Positions 16,588 through 25,625 of a stretch of DNA of 64,000 bases are shown here, piece by piece. Location of the stretch: contig CADALT010000003.1 in assembly GCA_902788785.1 (NCBI GenBank), positions 49,748 through 113,747 on the forward strand, given 5' to 3'. A model generated the notes under the pieces. That model did no database searches and had not been told where the DNA came from. It saw nothing but the letters and a program-made list of their open reading frames with translations. This DNA comes from an uncultured Ruminococcus sp. Lineage in GTDB: Bacteria; Bacillota; Clostridia; Oscillospirales; Ruminococcaceae. Every line of letters starts with the position of its first letter. Within the stretch, counting starts at the first letter, position 1. Made by a program: the position numbers and the translations under genes.

Positions 16588-17562
16588 TTATTCCTCCCTC
16601 GAGATCACTTTAGCTGCCAGTTCTTCTGCCTGTTCAAGGGTGCAGAGTTCTCCGCACTCAGCCCTGAGTTTAGCCGAATTCGGCAGACCTTTTACGTACC
16701 ATGCCACGTTTTTGCGGGCTTCCTTCATGCCCCTGACTTCGCCCTTATACCTGCACAGATACCTGCAATGGCGCAGCATTATATCCATGCGCTCTTTGAG
16801 GTCGGGTTCAGGGAGCTTTTCGCCTGTTTCAAGAAAATGTTTTATCTCACGGAACACCCAGGGCTTGCCGTAGCTGCCCCTTGCCAGCATGACCAGGTCG
16901 CAGCCTGTTTCATCGTACATCTGCTTGCAGCTTGCGCCGTCCCGTACATCTCCGTTTCCGAAAACGGGTATGCTGACTGCCTGCTTGACCTGTCTTATTA
17001 TATCACGGTCAGCCTCGCCTGAATAGAACTGCATACGGGTCCTGCCATGGACTGCCATGGCTGCAATGCCTGTCTGTTCCAGTATCTTAGCGAATTCCAC
17101 AGCGTTTTTGCTGGTATCGTCCCACCCTGCACGGAATTTCACCGTTACGGGGCAGCCTGCATTTTTGACGGTTTCACGGGCTATCCCGGCTGCACGCTCG
17201 GGGTCTTTCATCAGTGCCGAGCCTGAACCGTTGCCCACTATTTTCGGCACGGGGCAGCCCATGTTGATATCAATGATATCGGGCTTGAATTTTTGCAGCA
17301 GGTATGCGGCTTTGCCCATGAAATAGGGGTCTTCGCCGAAAAGCTGCAAAGCGTAGGGGCGTTCCTCAGCCTCTATCTCGCAGAGTACGGCGGTCTTTTT
17401 ATCGCCGTAGCACAGCCCTTTTGAGGATATCATCTCGCTTACCATATACGCCGCACCGAACTCCTTGCATAGAAGCCTGTAGGACTTATCCGCCACGGAT
17501 GCCATGGGCGCAAGTGCAGCTGTCCTCTCTATCTTCACTCCGCCGATATCTATGTTATCCAT
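16588..17562 (-). CDS. dusB: tRNA-dihydrouridine synthase B-type
   Basis: A 324-residue FMN enzyme that reduces uridines in tRNA. Motifs: APMASVADKSYR near 17, NMGCPVPKI near 97 with the catalytic Cys, VKFRAGWDD near 140, HGRTRMQ near 170, and FMN phosphate loop GNGDVRD near 197. Length and order match DusB. It is followed after 2 bases by the epimerase gene. The start at 17562 follows AGGAGTGGAAT, but a terminator hairpin lies directly in front of this site. Confidence 0.93.
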   Translation of the reverse strand: MDNIDIGGVKIERTAALAPMASVADKSYRLLCKEFGAAYMVSEMISSKGLCYGDKKTAVLCEIEAEERPYALQLFGEDPYFMGKAAYLLQKFKPDIIDINMGCPVPKIVGNGSGSALMKDPERAAGIARETVKNAGCPVTVKFRAGWDDTSKNAVEFAKILEQTGIAAMAVHGRTRMQFYSGEADRDIIRQVKQAVSIPVFGNGDVRDGASCKQMYDETGCDLVMLARGSYGKPWVFREIKHFLETGEKLPEPDLKERMDIMLRHCRYLCRYKGEVRGMKEARKNVAWYVKGLPNSAKLRAECGELCTLEQAEELAAKVISREE

Positions 17563-17573
17563 ATTCCACTCCT

Positions 17574-17600
17574 AAAAACGGAGACCATGCCATGGTCTCC
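17574..17600 (-). terminator. Terminator or leader attenuator directly upstream of dusB
   Basis: GGAGACC (17600-17594) and GGTCTCC (17586-17580) form a perfect stem followed on the minus strand by GTTTTTAGGAG; the AGGAG is the dusB ribosome site. It can end the upstream 90-residue-protein transcript or attenuate one that starts just before it. Confidence 0.8.
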
Positions 17601-17635
17601 GCCAGATATTATAGTAAGTTATAGTAAAGATAAGA

Positions 17636-17908
17636 TCAAGCCTTTACCTTCAGCCATGCGCAGGCTATATCCAGTGCCTCGTAAAGGCTGTCGGTGTCGG
17701 TCTGCTTATCTATGGTGGGCTTGCTTATGTCGGTGGACATTTTTCTTATCTTGACCTTGTCAGCGACCTCGATGCCGCCTACGGTCTTGGTGTGCTTTAT
17801 CTCCATCCATACTACAAAATCGTCATACATATTGCCGTAGTAAAGCTGGTTGCCCTTCCTTACCAAAGGAAGTCCCTTGTATGTGAAAAATGATTTCTTA
17901 TCGCTCAT
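17636..17908 (-). CDS. Small conserved protein of unknown function, Gld-like operon end
   Basis: A 90-residue soluble protein without signal or membrane segment. It is rich in Lys and Asp, with FTYKGLPLVRKGNQLYYGNM near the N-terminus and a C-terminal helix ending DIACAWLKVKA. I do not recognise a family. The start has a good site (GGCGGAGAG) 31 bases after the DUF4340 gene, so it is the last gene of the ABC operon. Confidence 0.75.
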   Translation of the reverse strand: MSDKKSFFTYKGLPLVRKGNQLYYGNMYDDFVVWMEIKHTKTVGGIEVADKVKIRKMSTDISKPTIDKQTDTDSLYEALDIACAWLKVKA

Positions 17909-17939
17909 GATCTCTCCGCCTTTCTTGTAGGTCTTGGGT

Positions 17940-19424
17940 TTAGTAATTTTCGTTGATCTTTCCGCCGTTTTTCAGGCTTTCAATATTTTCATCCAGAGTC
18001 TCTGTCCAGGTACTCGGTATCCTGAATGATGGCTTGCCGCCCAGCTTAACGATATAGCGCCTTGCACTATCCTTGTAAAGCTCGATAACATCGGTGCTGC
18101 CTTCATTATCGGTCTGGGTGATGATGTATTCGGGCTCGCCCGACGGTTCATCAAAGCAGATCTCGGTGGTGGGGCAGGTTATGATGTACTGGAAAAGCTT
18201 CTTGAATTCCTGCACATCAAGTTCCTTGCCGTCCTGTGTGACTTTTGTCAGCTCCGCAGGGGTCTCATCTGCGCTGCTGCCGTTTGAGGTGATCTCGTAA
18301 ACGGTCTTAGTACCATTCTTTTCCACAGACAGCTCTTTAAGATCGACCACGAAATTCGCAGTTATCAGATTTGAGAGCACATCTTCTACTTTGAATGTTA
18401 CCCAGGGCAGTGACTCGGTAGGTATCAGGTAGACTGCATCGCAGCCCTCTGCGCCCTTTAAAGTGCAGTAATAACCCAGCACCACGGGGGTATCCCCCTC
18501 GGGGATATCGGGGTCAAATGCCTGACTGCCCACGGTAAGAGTATAGTCGTAGCCCTCGCCCGAAAGCTCGACCACGCAGCGTGGTTCATCAAGACCGTAC
18601 TCCTTCAGGCTTTCCTCATCGGGGAAGGGGAGTATACAGTCAGATGCTTTGAGTCCCCACATACCGTGGGTAACATCGGTTGAACCTGTAACGTTAAGAT
18701 ATGCAAAAACGGGCTCGGTCATTACCTGTGCTGCAACGATGCCCTCGTTATTGCCGGGGTCATTCTCGAAAACAGCCTTATAATCCCAGTCGTTTCTGGT
18801 GATGACCTCTTTGCCGTATTCGGGCCAGGAGTTCTCATCGGGCTGGGGGATCAGGGTAAGGTCGGCGAATACTGTGGCAGGCTCCAGAAAATGTGTGAGC
18901 GTTGCCGTATTCATCATATACACAGCGTTGCTGCTGTCGGTCTTTACATAGGTCTTGTTCTCATCATAAGCCACATCGCCTATCTCGACCTTAGCGGAAG
19001 TGCCGTCGGTATAGCTTATCTCTATGGTGCCACGGGGGTTTGAAAGTCCGTATTTTTCAAGGTCTGAGGCGTTCTCTTCCACCATTTTTTCTGCGTCCAT
19101 GCAGCCGCAGCAGTCGATAGCGCCGTTTGTCAGGTAATCATCCTGTGAGATCTCGCCCAGTTCCTCCACACGGAAAAGCTCGTTTTTCTTTTTGAGAGTA
19201 TAGCTGCCGTTCTCGTTTGTGACCTTGACGGAGTCTATCTCATCAGCGTCTTTTTCGAGTATGAGCACGCTCTCATCAGCGACCAGGCTTTCCGCAGCAG
19301 GAATCTCCGACGATGTTTCGGCTGCGTTATTGTTATCATCCTTGGGGTTTAAAAACACAAGTGCACCTGCAAGACCTGCGGCTACTATACCGCAGGCAAT
19401 CGTCCCCTTGACTTTACCGTTCAT
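17940..19424 (-). CDS. DUF4340 membrane-anchored protein
   Basis: A 494-residue protein with one N-terminal membrane helix (about 5-25) and a long extracellular part. Repeated segments such as LEKYGLSNPRGTIEISYTDG and LKEYGLDEPRCVVELSG are hallmarks of DUF4340. It shares one base with the stop of the GldG-like gene upstream. DUF4340 genes regularly follow GldG-like genes, so it is probably an accessory subunit of this ABC system. Its biochemical role is unknown. Confidence 0.85.
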   Translation of the reverse strand: MNGKVKGTIACGIVAAGLAGALVFLNPKDDNNNAAETSSEIPAAESLVADESVLILEKDADEIDSVKVTNENGSYTLKKKNELFRVEELGEISQDDYLTNGAIDCCGCMDAEKMVEENASDLEKYGLSNPRGTIEISYTDGTSAKVEIGDVAYDENKTYVKTDSSNAVYMMNTATLTHFLEPATVFADLTLIPQPDENSWPEYGKEVITRNDWDYKAVFENDPGNNEGIVAAQVMTEPVFAYLNVTGSTDVTHGMWGLKASDCILPFPDEESLKEYGLDEPRCVVELSGEGYDYTLTVGSQAFDPDIPEGDTPVVLGYYCTLKGAEGCDAVYLIPTESLPWVTFKVEDVLSNLITANFVVDLKELSVEKNGTKTVYEITSNGSSADETPAELTKVTQDGKELDVQEFKKLFQYIITCPTTEICFDEPSGEPEYIITQTDNEGSTDVIELYKDSARRYIVKLGGKPSFRIPSTWTETLDENIESLKNGGKINENY

Positions 19425-21082
19425 TACTTATTCTTTCTCCTTAGCCATACTATGATACCCGCAGTGACTACTGCCATCGGTATTATCACGATGAATGTCC
19501 ACATAAGCACTGCTCTTTGCTTGGCATTTATATCGAAATGCTCGCTGCTGATGGTCTTGGGCTTGATGAACACGCCCTCGGATTTATGGGATACCTCGCC
19601 CAGCAGGCTGAAAACATACTCGCTGTTATTATACTGTTCAGCTGAAAGTATATTATTCTGGAGCATATATTCAGAGCCGAAGCAGATGATATTGCTTGTG
19701 AGCAGCGTGCTGCCGTCGTCTGAGAATTTGGATTTTGTACCCAGCGCCATGTAGCACTGTTTGCCCTTTGTAAGGGGAGTGCCCGGGACCATCTGATACT
19801 GCTCGTCATAGGTAAGCTCCGCAGTATATGCATTATCTGTGGACATTACGCACTTTTCGGTGAAGAGCATATTCTGCTCATCGAAAAGGGTATTGACGGG
19901 ACGTGAATAGATGGTATTTATCACGGGAGACTGTGTTATCATATTATCTCTGTGATTTTCGGAGACCTCTGCTGCGACTGTCAGGTAGGGCGAATTTATA
20001 TAGTTTTCGCCGTAGGTCTCGCAGACGACACCCTCGCCTATCTCAAGACCGTATTCTGCCAGAAATTCATCCAGCACGGGGGTCTTATCCTGGCTGTAGG
20101 AAGCCACATAGATAAGCTGTTTGCCCAGGTTTCCACCGTTTTGCATAAAGTCGCTGACCTTTGCAGCCTCCTCGGGGAGATAATCCACGGTAGGTGCGGC
20201 GATGACAGCCACATCAGTTTCCTTGGGGATTTCCTCCTTGGTGATATCTATGGTATTGACCTCATAGCCGTTAGCTGTCAGCAGTTTTTGGAAATACTCC
20301 AGCGGTGAGCCTTTTGTAACGGGGTCTGTGGCTTCGCTGCGTCCTGTAAGGAAGGTCACATAGACAGGGTCGGGGTCGGTAACGGTCATCAGTGCCGAGG
20401 TGAAAGCCTGTTCGGCGTTTGAGGACTCGACCTGACCGCTGTATGCCGAGAAGAAACGCATATCTCCGCCCATCTTCTCCTTAGCCATATCAACGGTGTA
20501 GCCTGCCTGCGAAAGCTGGTCGATGAATTCCTGTCCAAAGTTGACGATATCTACAACGCCCAGTCTTCTGGTGCGCTTGACTTCTTCACCGTCAACCTTG
20601 GCGGAAGTCTCGAACACGATATCGAAAGCACCTATCTCATCGCTGTAATTCTTTATTACATCGGGGTTTGAGTCGATGTCGATAAATCTGTAGTTTATCT
20701 TATGGTTGAGCTTGCAGTAGTTTTTGAGCAGTTCTGCCGCCTGCTTTGTGTAGGGCGAAAAGTTAGTGTATTCGTCCTCTTTTGCAAATACTGTCACCAG
20801 CACATCTGTATCCACGTTTTTGACGTAGTTTTCCGATTCATCGCTGACGGAGTATATCTTATCCTTTGTAAGGTCGATATTTATGGGATAGCGCTCGAAA
20901 AGGGTGGTGGCAACTATGTTCACCAGCACCAGAAGTGCCAGGAACACCAGCGTGAACACCGCAGCCTGTGTGCCGTGTTTAACTCTTTTGCCGGTACCTT
21001 TCGAGGGCTTGCTTTCTTTTTTGCTTTTCTTATCCTCTTTTAACGAGGAAAGATTCTCTTCGTTATTTTCCAAAGCAGACAC
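19424..21082 (-). CDS. GldG-like ABC transporter auxiliary membrane protein
   Basis: A 552-residue protein: a charged cytoplasmic N-terminus with a Lys/Ser-rich run (15-35), a membrane helix at about 38-62, a large extracellular domain (70-515) of the GldG/Muc-type uncharacterised ABC component, and a C-terminal helix ending RRKNK. Motifs include NIDLTKDKIYSVSDES, typical of the start of this domain. It follows the permease by 3 bases. In Bacteroidetes GldA-GldF-GldG support gliding; in Firmicutes the role is not known and motility should not be assumed. Confidence 0.85.
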   Translation of the reverse strand: MSALENNEENLSSLKEDKKSKKESKPSKGTGKRVKHGTQAAVFTLVFLALLVLVNIVATTLFERYPINIDLTKDKIYSVSDESENYVKNVDTDVLVTVFAKEDEYTNFSPYTKQAAELLKNYCKLNHKINYRFIDIDSNPDVIKNYSDEIGAFDIVFETSAKVDGEEVKRTRRLGVVDIVNFGQEFIDQLSQAGYTVDMAKEKMGGDMRFFSAYSGQVESSNAEQAFTSALMTVTDPDPVYVTFLTGRSEATDPVTKGSPLEYFQKLLTANGYEVNTIDITKEEIPKETDVAVIAAPTVDYLPEEAAKVSDFMQNGGNLGKQLIYVASYSQDKTPVLDEFLAEYGLEIGEGVVCETYGENYINSPYLTVAAEVSENHRDNMITQSPVINTIYSRPVNTLFDEQNMLFTEKCVMSTDNAYTAELTYDEQYQMVPGTPLTKGKQCYMALGTKSKFSDDGSTLLTSNIICFGSEYMLQNNILSAEQYNNSEYVFSLLGEVSHKSEGVFIKPKTISSEHFDINAKQRAVLMWTFIVIIPMAVVTAGIIVWLRRKNK

Positions 21083-21085
21083 CTC

Positions 21086-21823
21086 CTAGCTCCAGCGGCG
21101 CTTTTCAAGCACTCTAACTGTCAAAAACAGGAAGGCTGCTGCAGCGCTTATAAAGAAAACAACGTTGGAAAAATTGAATATGCCGAAAGTAAAATCATAA
21201 TATCTTTCGCTGAACGAAAGCTTGTTGAAGGCTGTTTTTATACCGCCTATTATATCGGTATACCACTTGCCCTCCTGTACCGCAGGTATCAGTCCGCCTA
21301 TGACAGACATGAAAGATGCGGCGATAAGGGCAATAAAACTCATGACCGCTGCCACCACCTGGTTTTCGGTGAGGGATGAGCAGAATATGCCCACTGCGAT
21401 GAATGCACCGCCTGCCAGCAGCAATGCCACGATGTTGCCCACGATAACATTCCAGTCAGGCTGACCGTATACCGATACGACCACCGCCATGACCAGTGTT
21501 ATGGAAACAGCAGCAGCGTATACCACAAAAGCCGCGAAGAACTTGCCCAGCACTATTCCGCCAAGGCTTACAGGTGCTGTAAGCAGGCACTGGTCTGTAC
21601 GGGTGCGCTTTTCTTCTGCGATGGTCCTCATGGTAAGTATAGGTATGAGGACTATCATAATAGTCAGCAGTGAATAGAACATCGAATCCAGCTTGGCGTA
21701 GCCGCCTGCCAGACTGTTTATCGAAAACATGATACCGCTGTATGCAAAGAAAGCGGTGATGAATATATAACCTATAGGTGAGGTAAAATAGCTCCTGACC
21801 TCACGTCTGAAAACAGCGCCCAT
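21086..21823 (-). CDS. GldF-like ABC transporter permease
   Basis: A 245-residue ABC-2 type permease with six membrane helices. The start FRREVRSYFTSPIGYIFITAF and the block LTMRTIAEEKRTRTDQCLLTAPVS are the signature of the GldF/NosY-like branch. It begins on the last base of the ATPase gene stop and is followed closely by the GldG-like gene. Confidence 0.9.
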   Translation of the reverse strand: MGAVFRREVRSYFTSPIGYIFITAFFAYSGIMFSINSLAGGYAKLDSMFYSLLTIMIVLIPILTMRTIAEEKRTRTDQCLLTAPVSLGGIVLGKFFAAFVVYAAAVSITLVMAVVVSVYGQPDWNVIVGNIVALLLAGGAFIAVGIFCSSLTENQVVAAVMSFIALIAASFMSVIGGLIPAVQEGKWYTDIIGGIKTAFNKLSFSERYYDFTFGIFNFSNVVFFISAAAAFLFLTVRVLEKRRWS

Positions 21824-22809
21824 CAGCCTATCGCCTCCTCATTTTCCTCTGCTGCGGCATCGGGTATGCTGCCGCCCATGGTAAGGCGCAGGAAGATGTC
21901 CTCAAGGTTCATCTCTGCGGACTTGAGTTCCAGCATCGTCCAGCCGTTCTTAGCTGTTTTTTCAAAGAGTTCATAGCGTATCTCGCAGCCTTCCTTGGCT
22001 TCGATCCTGATATCGAAGATGCCGTTTTTGTGTTCGGCATCGCAGAATGCTCTGTCAACTCCGTCTATACTTTTTACCATACGCATCACGTCGTCGTTCA
22101 TATCCTTGCCTGCATCTATGCGGCACAGGAACTTATTATCGCCCGTGAGTTTATGAGAAAGGTTCTCCTCGGTATCGTTTGCCACGACCTTGCCCTCATT
22201 GATGACGACTATCCTGTCGCAGACAGCCTGCACTTCTGAGAGTATATGTGAGGAAAGTATAACAGTATGGTTCTTTCCGAGCTTTTTTATAAGCGATCTT
22301 ATCTCGATTATCTGTTTAGGGTCAAGTCCAACGGTAGGTTCATCCAGTATCAGCACGCTGGGGTTGCCCACCAGTGCCTGTGCCAGCCCGACACGTTGTC
22401 TGTAGCCCTTTGAAAGGTTCTTGATAAGCCTGTTATAAACATGGTCTATCTTAACAAGGCTGCATATATCCTGCAAATGGGATATTTTAGGCAGCTTGCA
22501 TTTTTTCAGATCGTATATGAAATACAAATACTCCTTTACAGTCATATCGGTGTAAAGGGGCGGTATCTCGGGGAGATAGCCTATGCTGCGTTTTGCTTTT
22601 ATGGGGTCTTCGAGTATATCCACACCATCTATAAGTGCTTTGCCCGAGGTGCATGAGATATATCCCGTGAGGATGTTCATGGTAGTGGACTTGCCTGCGC
22701 CGTTAGGTCCCAGGAAGCCCAGCACTTCGCCGTCCTCCGCCTTGAAGGATATATTGTTCACGGCTTTTTTATCGCCGTAATGTTTTGATAAATCTATGAC
22801 TTCTATCAA
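21823..22809 (-). CDS. GldA-like ABC transporter ATPase (TTG start)
   Basis: A 328-residue ATPase. Walker A GPNGAGKST, signature LSKGYRQRVGLAQAL, Walker B LILDEPTVGLDP, H-loop SSHILSE. The C-terminal 90 residues form the accessory domain common to GldA/CcmA-type exporters. I place the start at TTG 22809 because GGGAGGAG lies six bases upstream and the product then begins MIEVIDLSKHYGDKKAV; an ATG at 22845 would add residues unlike the family. It leads the five-gene ABC operon. Confidence 0.9.
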   Translation of the reverse strand: MIEVIDLSKHYGDKKAVNNISFKAEDGEVLGFLGPNGAGKSTTMNILTGYISCTSGKALIDGVDILEDPIKAKRSIGYLPEIPPLYTDMTVKEYLYFIYDLKKCKLPKISHLQDICSLVKIDHVYNRLIKNLSKGYRQRVGLAQALVGNPSVLILDEPTVGLDPKQIIEIRSLIKKLGKNHTVILSSHILSEVQAVCDRIVVINEGKVVANDTEENLSHKLTGDNKFLCRIDAGKDMNDDVMRMVKSIDGVDRAFCDAEHKNGIFDIRIEAKEGCEIRYELFEKTAKNGWTMLELKSAEMNLEDIFLRLTMGGSIPDAAAEENEEAIG

Positions 22810-22846
22810 TACTTTCTCCTCCCAACGGAAATAAAAAATGCTCATA

Positions 22847-22865
22847 GTAACACAATATATGTTAC
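22847..22865. promoter_or_regulatory. 19-bp palindrome upstream of the GldA-like operon
   Basis: GTAACA-caatata-TGTTAC, perfect 6-bp arms, overlaps the likely promoter region (minus-strand TTACAC/TATTGT with 17-bp spacer). A candidate operator. No repressor gene is adjacent. Confidence 0.5.
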
Positions 22866-22913
22866 ATCACGAGTGTGTAATATCTGTGACAGCAGCATGA
22901 ACTGCAAATGGTA

Positions 22914-23744
22914 TCACATTGCCGGTGCTCTGTCCTCATAGCTTCCGCCAAGTTTTGCGTAGATGTTGCCTGCCTCAAATTCAGCAGGGTCGGCTTCTTC
23001 GCCAAGTATGGAACATACGTAATGAGACGGTGTTTCGGTATCTGTAGGACCATACAGTGTAAAGCAGTAGTTCTGAGGTTCGCCCGTGTAGGACTTGTAT
23101 GCCTCGGTAAATGCATCAAGCTTCGATTGCACCTCAGCAGTCTTGTTTATATCAGCGATATCGATAATGATCCTGAGAGTCATGGTCTTGCCCGAGGCGC
23201 AGGTCTTGAGGTCGCAGGCGGTGTATTTTTCGCCGCTTGAAGGATCGAGTATCTCTCCGAAAACGCTTGTGTCCTCCCAGAAAATACTCTCCAGTCTTGT
23301 GATGGCAAAGTCCAGGTCATAGCCATCGCCTGCGTAGTAGATATCACCGTTGTTTTCAACGGGTTTAAGGTCGGTGAACTGTGCTTTGATAAGCTCCATC
23401 AGTTCTTCTTCGAGCCTTTTATTCTCCTGGGTCATTACAAAGTTCATAACAGCCCAGTCGCACTCGCTCTTCAAAAAATCACTGTCGTAGGTCTCAAGAT
23501 AGGTCAGTTTAAGTTTATCTGAATGCTCTTCGCCGTCCTTATCTTTGTAGCTTACGTCCCAGCTTTTGGTTATGTAGCCGTTTTCATCGGTGTTCTCCTC
23601 GAGAGCGCCCACGGAATAGTTGCCATCGAAGGTATAATCCAGGTAGCTTTTGTAATCATCAGGGAGATCGGGTGAACTGCTCTTGCCGCAGGCAGCAAGC
23701 ATCATTGCCGCCATCACAGCGGCTGCTGCGAAATGTTTTTTCAT
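22914..23744 (-). CDS. Lipoprotein of unknown function
   Basis: A 276-residue protein with a lipoprotein signal ending MLAACGKSS (Cys near 19). The mature part is acidic, with DLPDDYKSYLDYTFDGNYSV at the start and several Asp/Tyr-rich strands. I recognise no domain. Its start overlaps the ribF stop by four bases (ATGA), so it is the last gene of the nusA-ribF operon. Its coupling to ribF need not mean a flavin role. Confidence 0.8.
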   Translation of the reverse strand: MKKHFAAAAVMAAMMLAACGKSSSPDLPDDYKSYLDYTFDGNYSVGALEENTDENGYITKSWDVSYKDKDGEEHSDKLKLTYLETYDSDFLKSECDWAVMNFVMTQENKRLEEELMELIKAQFTDLKPVENNGDIYYAGDGYDLDFAITRLESIFWEDTSVFGEILDPSSGEKYTACDLKTCASGKTMTLRIIIDIADINKTAEVQSKLDAFTEAYKSYTGEPQNYCFTLYGPTDTETPSHYVCSILGEEADPAEFEAGNIYAKLGGSYEDRAPAM

Positions 23745-24667
23745 TTGTCGTCAACTCCGTAGAATAGCCTAACTTTTTGTGTGTCCTTTGCGATCTGGGC
23801 TCGCAGTTCATCAAAGCTGTCAAAGCCCTTCTCGGGTCTTATGAATTTATCCAGTAGTATCTCGGCTTCCTTGCCGTAGAGGTCTCCGCTGAAATCCAGT
23901 ATATAGGTCTCGGCAAGCGGCGCATCATGGGCTTTGAGCGTAGGCTTTACACCCACATTCGTCACCCCGCAGCGTTCCTCGCCGTCTATCATCACTCTGG
24001 TGGCATATACTCCGAATTTCGGCAGTATCTGACCCGGGGGGATATGCTGGTTTATGGTGGGGAAGTTCCACGTTCTGCCCAGCTGCCTGCCATGTTCGAC
24101 TTTTAATCGCAGCCCGAATATGTACCCCAGCAGTTCGTTGGCTTTTTCGATCTCGCCGCTGCGGATATATTTTCTAATGATGGTCGAGCTTACTTCCTCG
24201 CCCTTGTATCTGAGTTTATCGCAGATATGTACATCTATGCCGTATATCCTGCCCAGCAGTTTAAGACTTTCGCAGTCTTCCGCAGCGCCTTTTCCGAAAC
24301 GGAAATCGCTGCCGCATACCACAGCCCTGCACCCCAGCATATCAGAAAGGATATCACGCACGAATTCTTCGCCGCTGAGATCTTTCAGCTCTTCAAAGGC
24401 AGGGGAGTACAGCAGATCGACACCGAGTGCGGCAAAATGTTTGCGCTTTTCGTCGTCTGTCAGTATCATCTCGACTCTGCCGTCATGACCCTTCGAGGTA
24501 ACGGTATCCGTCCTGAAAGTCCATACCGCAGAGTAAAGTCCCATATCCTGCGCAAGCTCTATGGCAGTATTTATAACCAGCCTGTGTCCTCTGTGGACTC
24601 CGTCAAAAAGTCCCAGTGCGCAGACTGTTCCTTTATCGGGCACAAAGCCCTTGCCTATCTCTTTCAA
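23741..24667 (-). CDS. ribF: Bifunctional riboflavin kinase / FAD synthetase
   Basis: A 308-residue enzyme making FMN and then FAD from riboflavin. The N-terminal adenylyltransferase domain has LGLFDGVHRGHR (nucleotide site, near 17-28), VVCGSDFRFGK (near 115) and SSTIIRKYIRSG (near 160). The C-terminal flavokinase domain has GRTWNFPTIN (near 200) and GVYATRV, then GVTNVGVKPT. Start is TTG at 24667 behind AAGGATGA. Order truB-ribF is the standard Firmicute arrangement. No FMN riboswitch precedes it. Confidence 0.95.
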   Translation of the reverse strand: MKEIGKGFVPDKGTVCALGLFDGVHRGHRLVINTAIELAQDMGLYSAVWTFRTDTVTSKGHDGRVEMILTDDEKRKHFAALGVDLLYSPAFEELKDLSGEEFVRDILSDMLGCRAVVCGSDFRFGKGAAEDCESLKLLGRIYGIDVHICDKLRYKGEEVSSTIIRKYIRSGEIEKANELLGYIFGLRLKVEHGRQLGRTWNFPTINQHIPPGQILPKFGVYATRVMIDGEERCGVTNVGVKPTLKAHDAPLAETYILDFSGDLYGKEAEILLDKFIRPEKGFDSFDELRAQIAKDTQKVRLFYGVDDK

Positions 24668-24691
24668 ATGAAGTCATCCTTAAATCTTTGC

Positions 24692-24721
24692 CGTTTATAA
24701 CACCGTAATACGGTATAAACG
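24692..24721. other. Strong hairpin between truB and ribF
   Basis: CGTTTATA (24692-24699) pairs with TATAAACG (24714-24721), and ACCGT/ACGGT extends the stem inside, with a two-base bulge. It lies 4 bases after the truB stop and has no T run. A processing or stabilising element, or a weak operator. Confidence 0.5.
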
Positions 24722-24725
24722 TTTG

Positions 24726-25625
24726 TCAGAAAAAGTTCTTGAAACAGCAGAATTCTTCGCCTTTGAAGTTACCGAGCCCCAGAAAGCCCGATACTCCGTA
24801 AACACGGTATATCCTGTCATCGGGCTGTCTGCTCACCTGATCGGAGCGCAGCCTTACGCCGTTTTTGTAGAGCTTTGTGCAGTGCTCGTCCAGTGTGACT
24901 TTCGGGTAGTCGGGGAAGCATCTGTCCAGCGGAGTGAGCACGCTGTCGAGCCCATCTTCAATGACTTTACTGCTTATCTCTTCTATCCTCATGCAGTCAT
25001 CTATAGTCAGACCGCCTGAATACACCCTCACCAATGAGGTCATCACACCGCCTGTGCCCAGCTGTTCGCCCATATCATGGATTATCGTGCGCACATAGGT
25101 GCCCTTGCTGCAAAGAATGGTCAGGTGACCCGAGCGTGCATTCTTGTCATAGTCGATAACATCTATCACATCCACATGGATAGGACGGGGCTGACGCTCC
25201 ACGGTCTTGCCCTCTCTTGCCAGTTCATACAGACGTTTGCCGTCTATCTTCACCGCAGAATACATGGGCGGTATCTGCATGGAGTCTCCGAGAAATCCGT
25301 TCACGCAAGCCCTGACCTCGTCATCGCTCACGTCATCTTCATTACGTGAAAGCTCGGTACCTGTTATATCCTGTGTATCTGTGGTTATGCCCAGCCTGAA
25401 ACCTGCGATATAGCCTTTTTGCTTATCGGGCAGTATGTCACAGGCTTTTGTGGCTTTGCCCACGAATACGGGCAGCACGCCCTCAGCCATAGGGTCAAGA
25501 GTACCCCCATGCCCTATCTTACGGGTATGCAGCACGCCCCTGAGTTTTGCCACCACATCGAATGATGTCCAGCCACGGGGCTTATATACGGCGACCACGC
25601 CGTTTATCTCATCGGTCACTTTCAT
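24726..25625 (-). CDS. truB: tRNA pseudouridine-55 synthase
   Basis: A 299-residue enzyme that makes pseudouridine 55 in the tRNA T-loop. Motifs: VYKPRGWTSFDVV near 14, catalytic HGGTLDPMAEGVLPV near 38-52 with the Asp, YIAGFRLG near 70, PPMYSAVKIDGKRLYELAR near 118. The C-terminal part (RLRSDQV near 257) is the PUA-like extension. It starts on the stop of nrnA (ATGA). Confidence 0.95.
   Translation of the reverse strand: MKVTDEINGVVAVYKPRGWTSFDVVAKLRGVLHTRKIGHGGTLDPMAEGVLPVFVGKATKACDILPDKQKGYIAGFRLGITTDTQDITGTELSRNEDDVSDDEVRACVNGFLGDSMQIPPMYSAVKIDGKRLYELAREGKTVERQPRPIHVDVIDVIDYDKNARSGHLTILCSKGTYVRTIIHDMGEQLGTGGVMTSLVRVYSGGLTIDDCMRIEEISSKVIEDGLDSVLTPLDRCFPDYPKVTLDEHCTKLYKNGVRLRSDQVSRQPDDRIYRVYGVSGFLGLGNFKGEEFCCFKNFF

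Noticed and set aside
22914-24667. FMN riboswitch near ribF
   Set aside because: ribF lies inside a long operon, 58 bases after truB, with only a 30-base hairpin between them.
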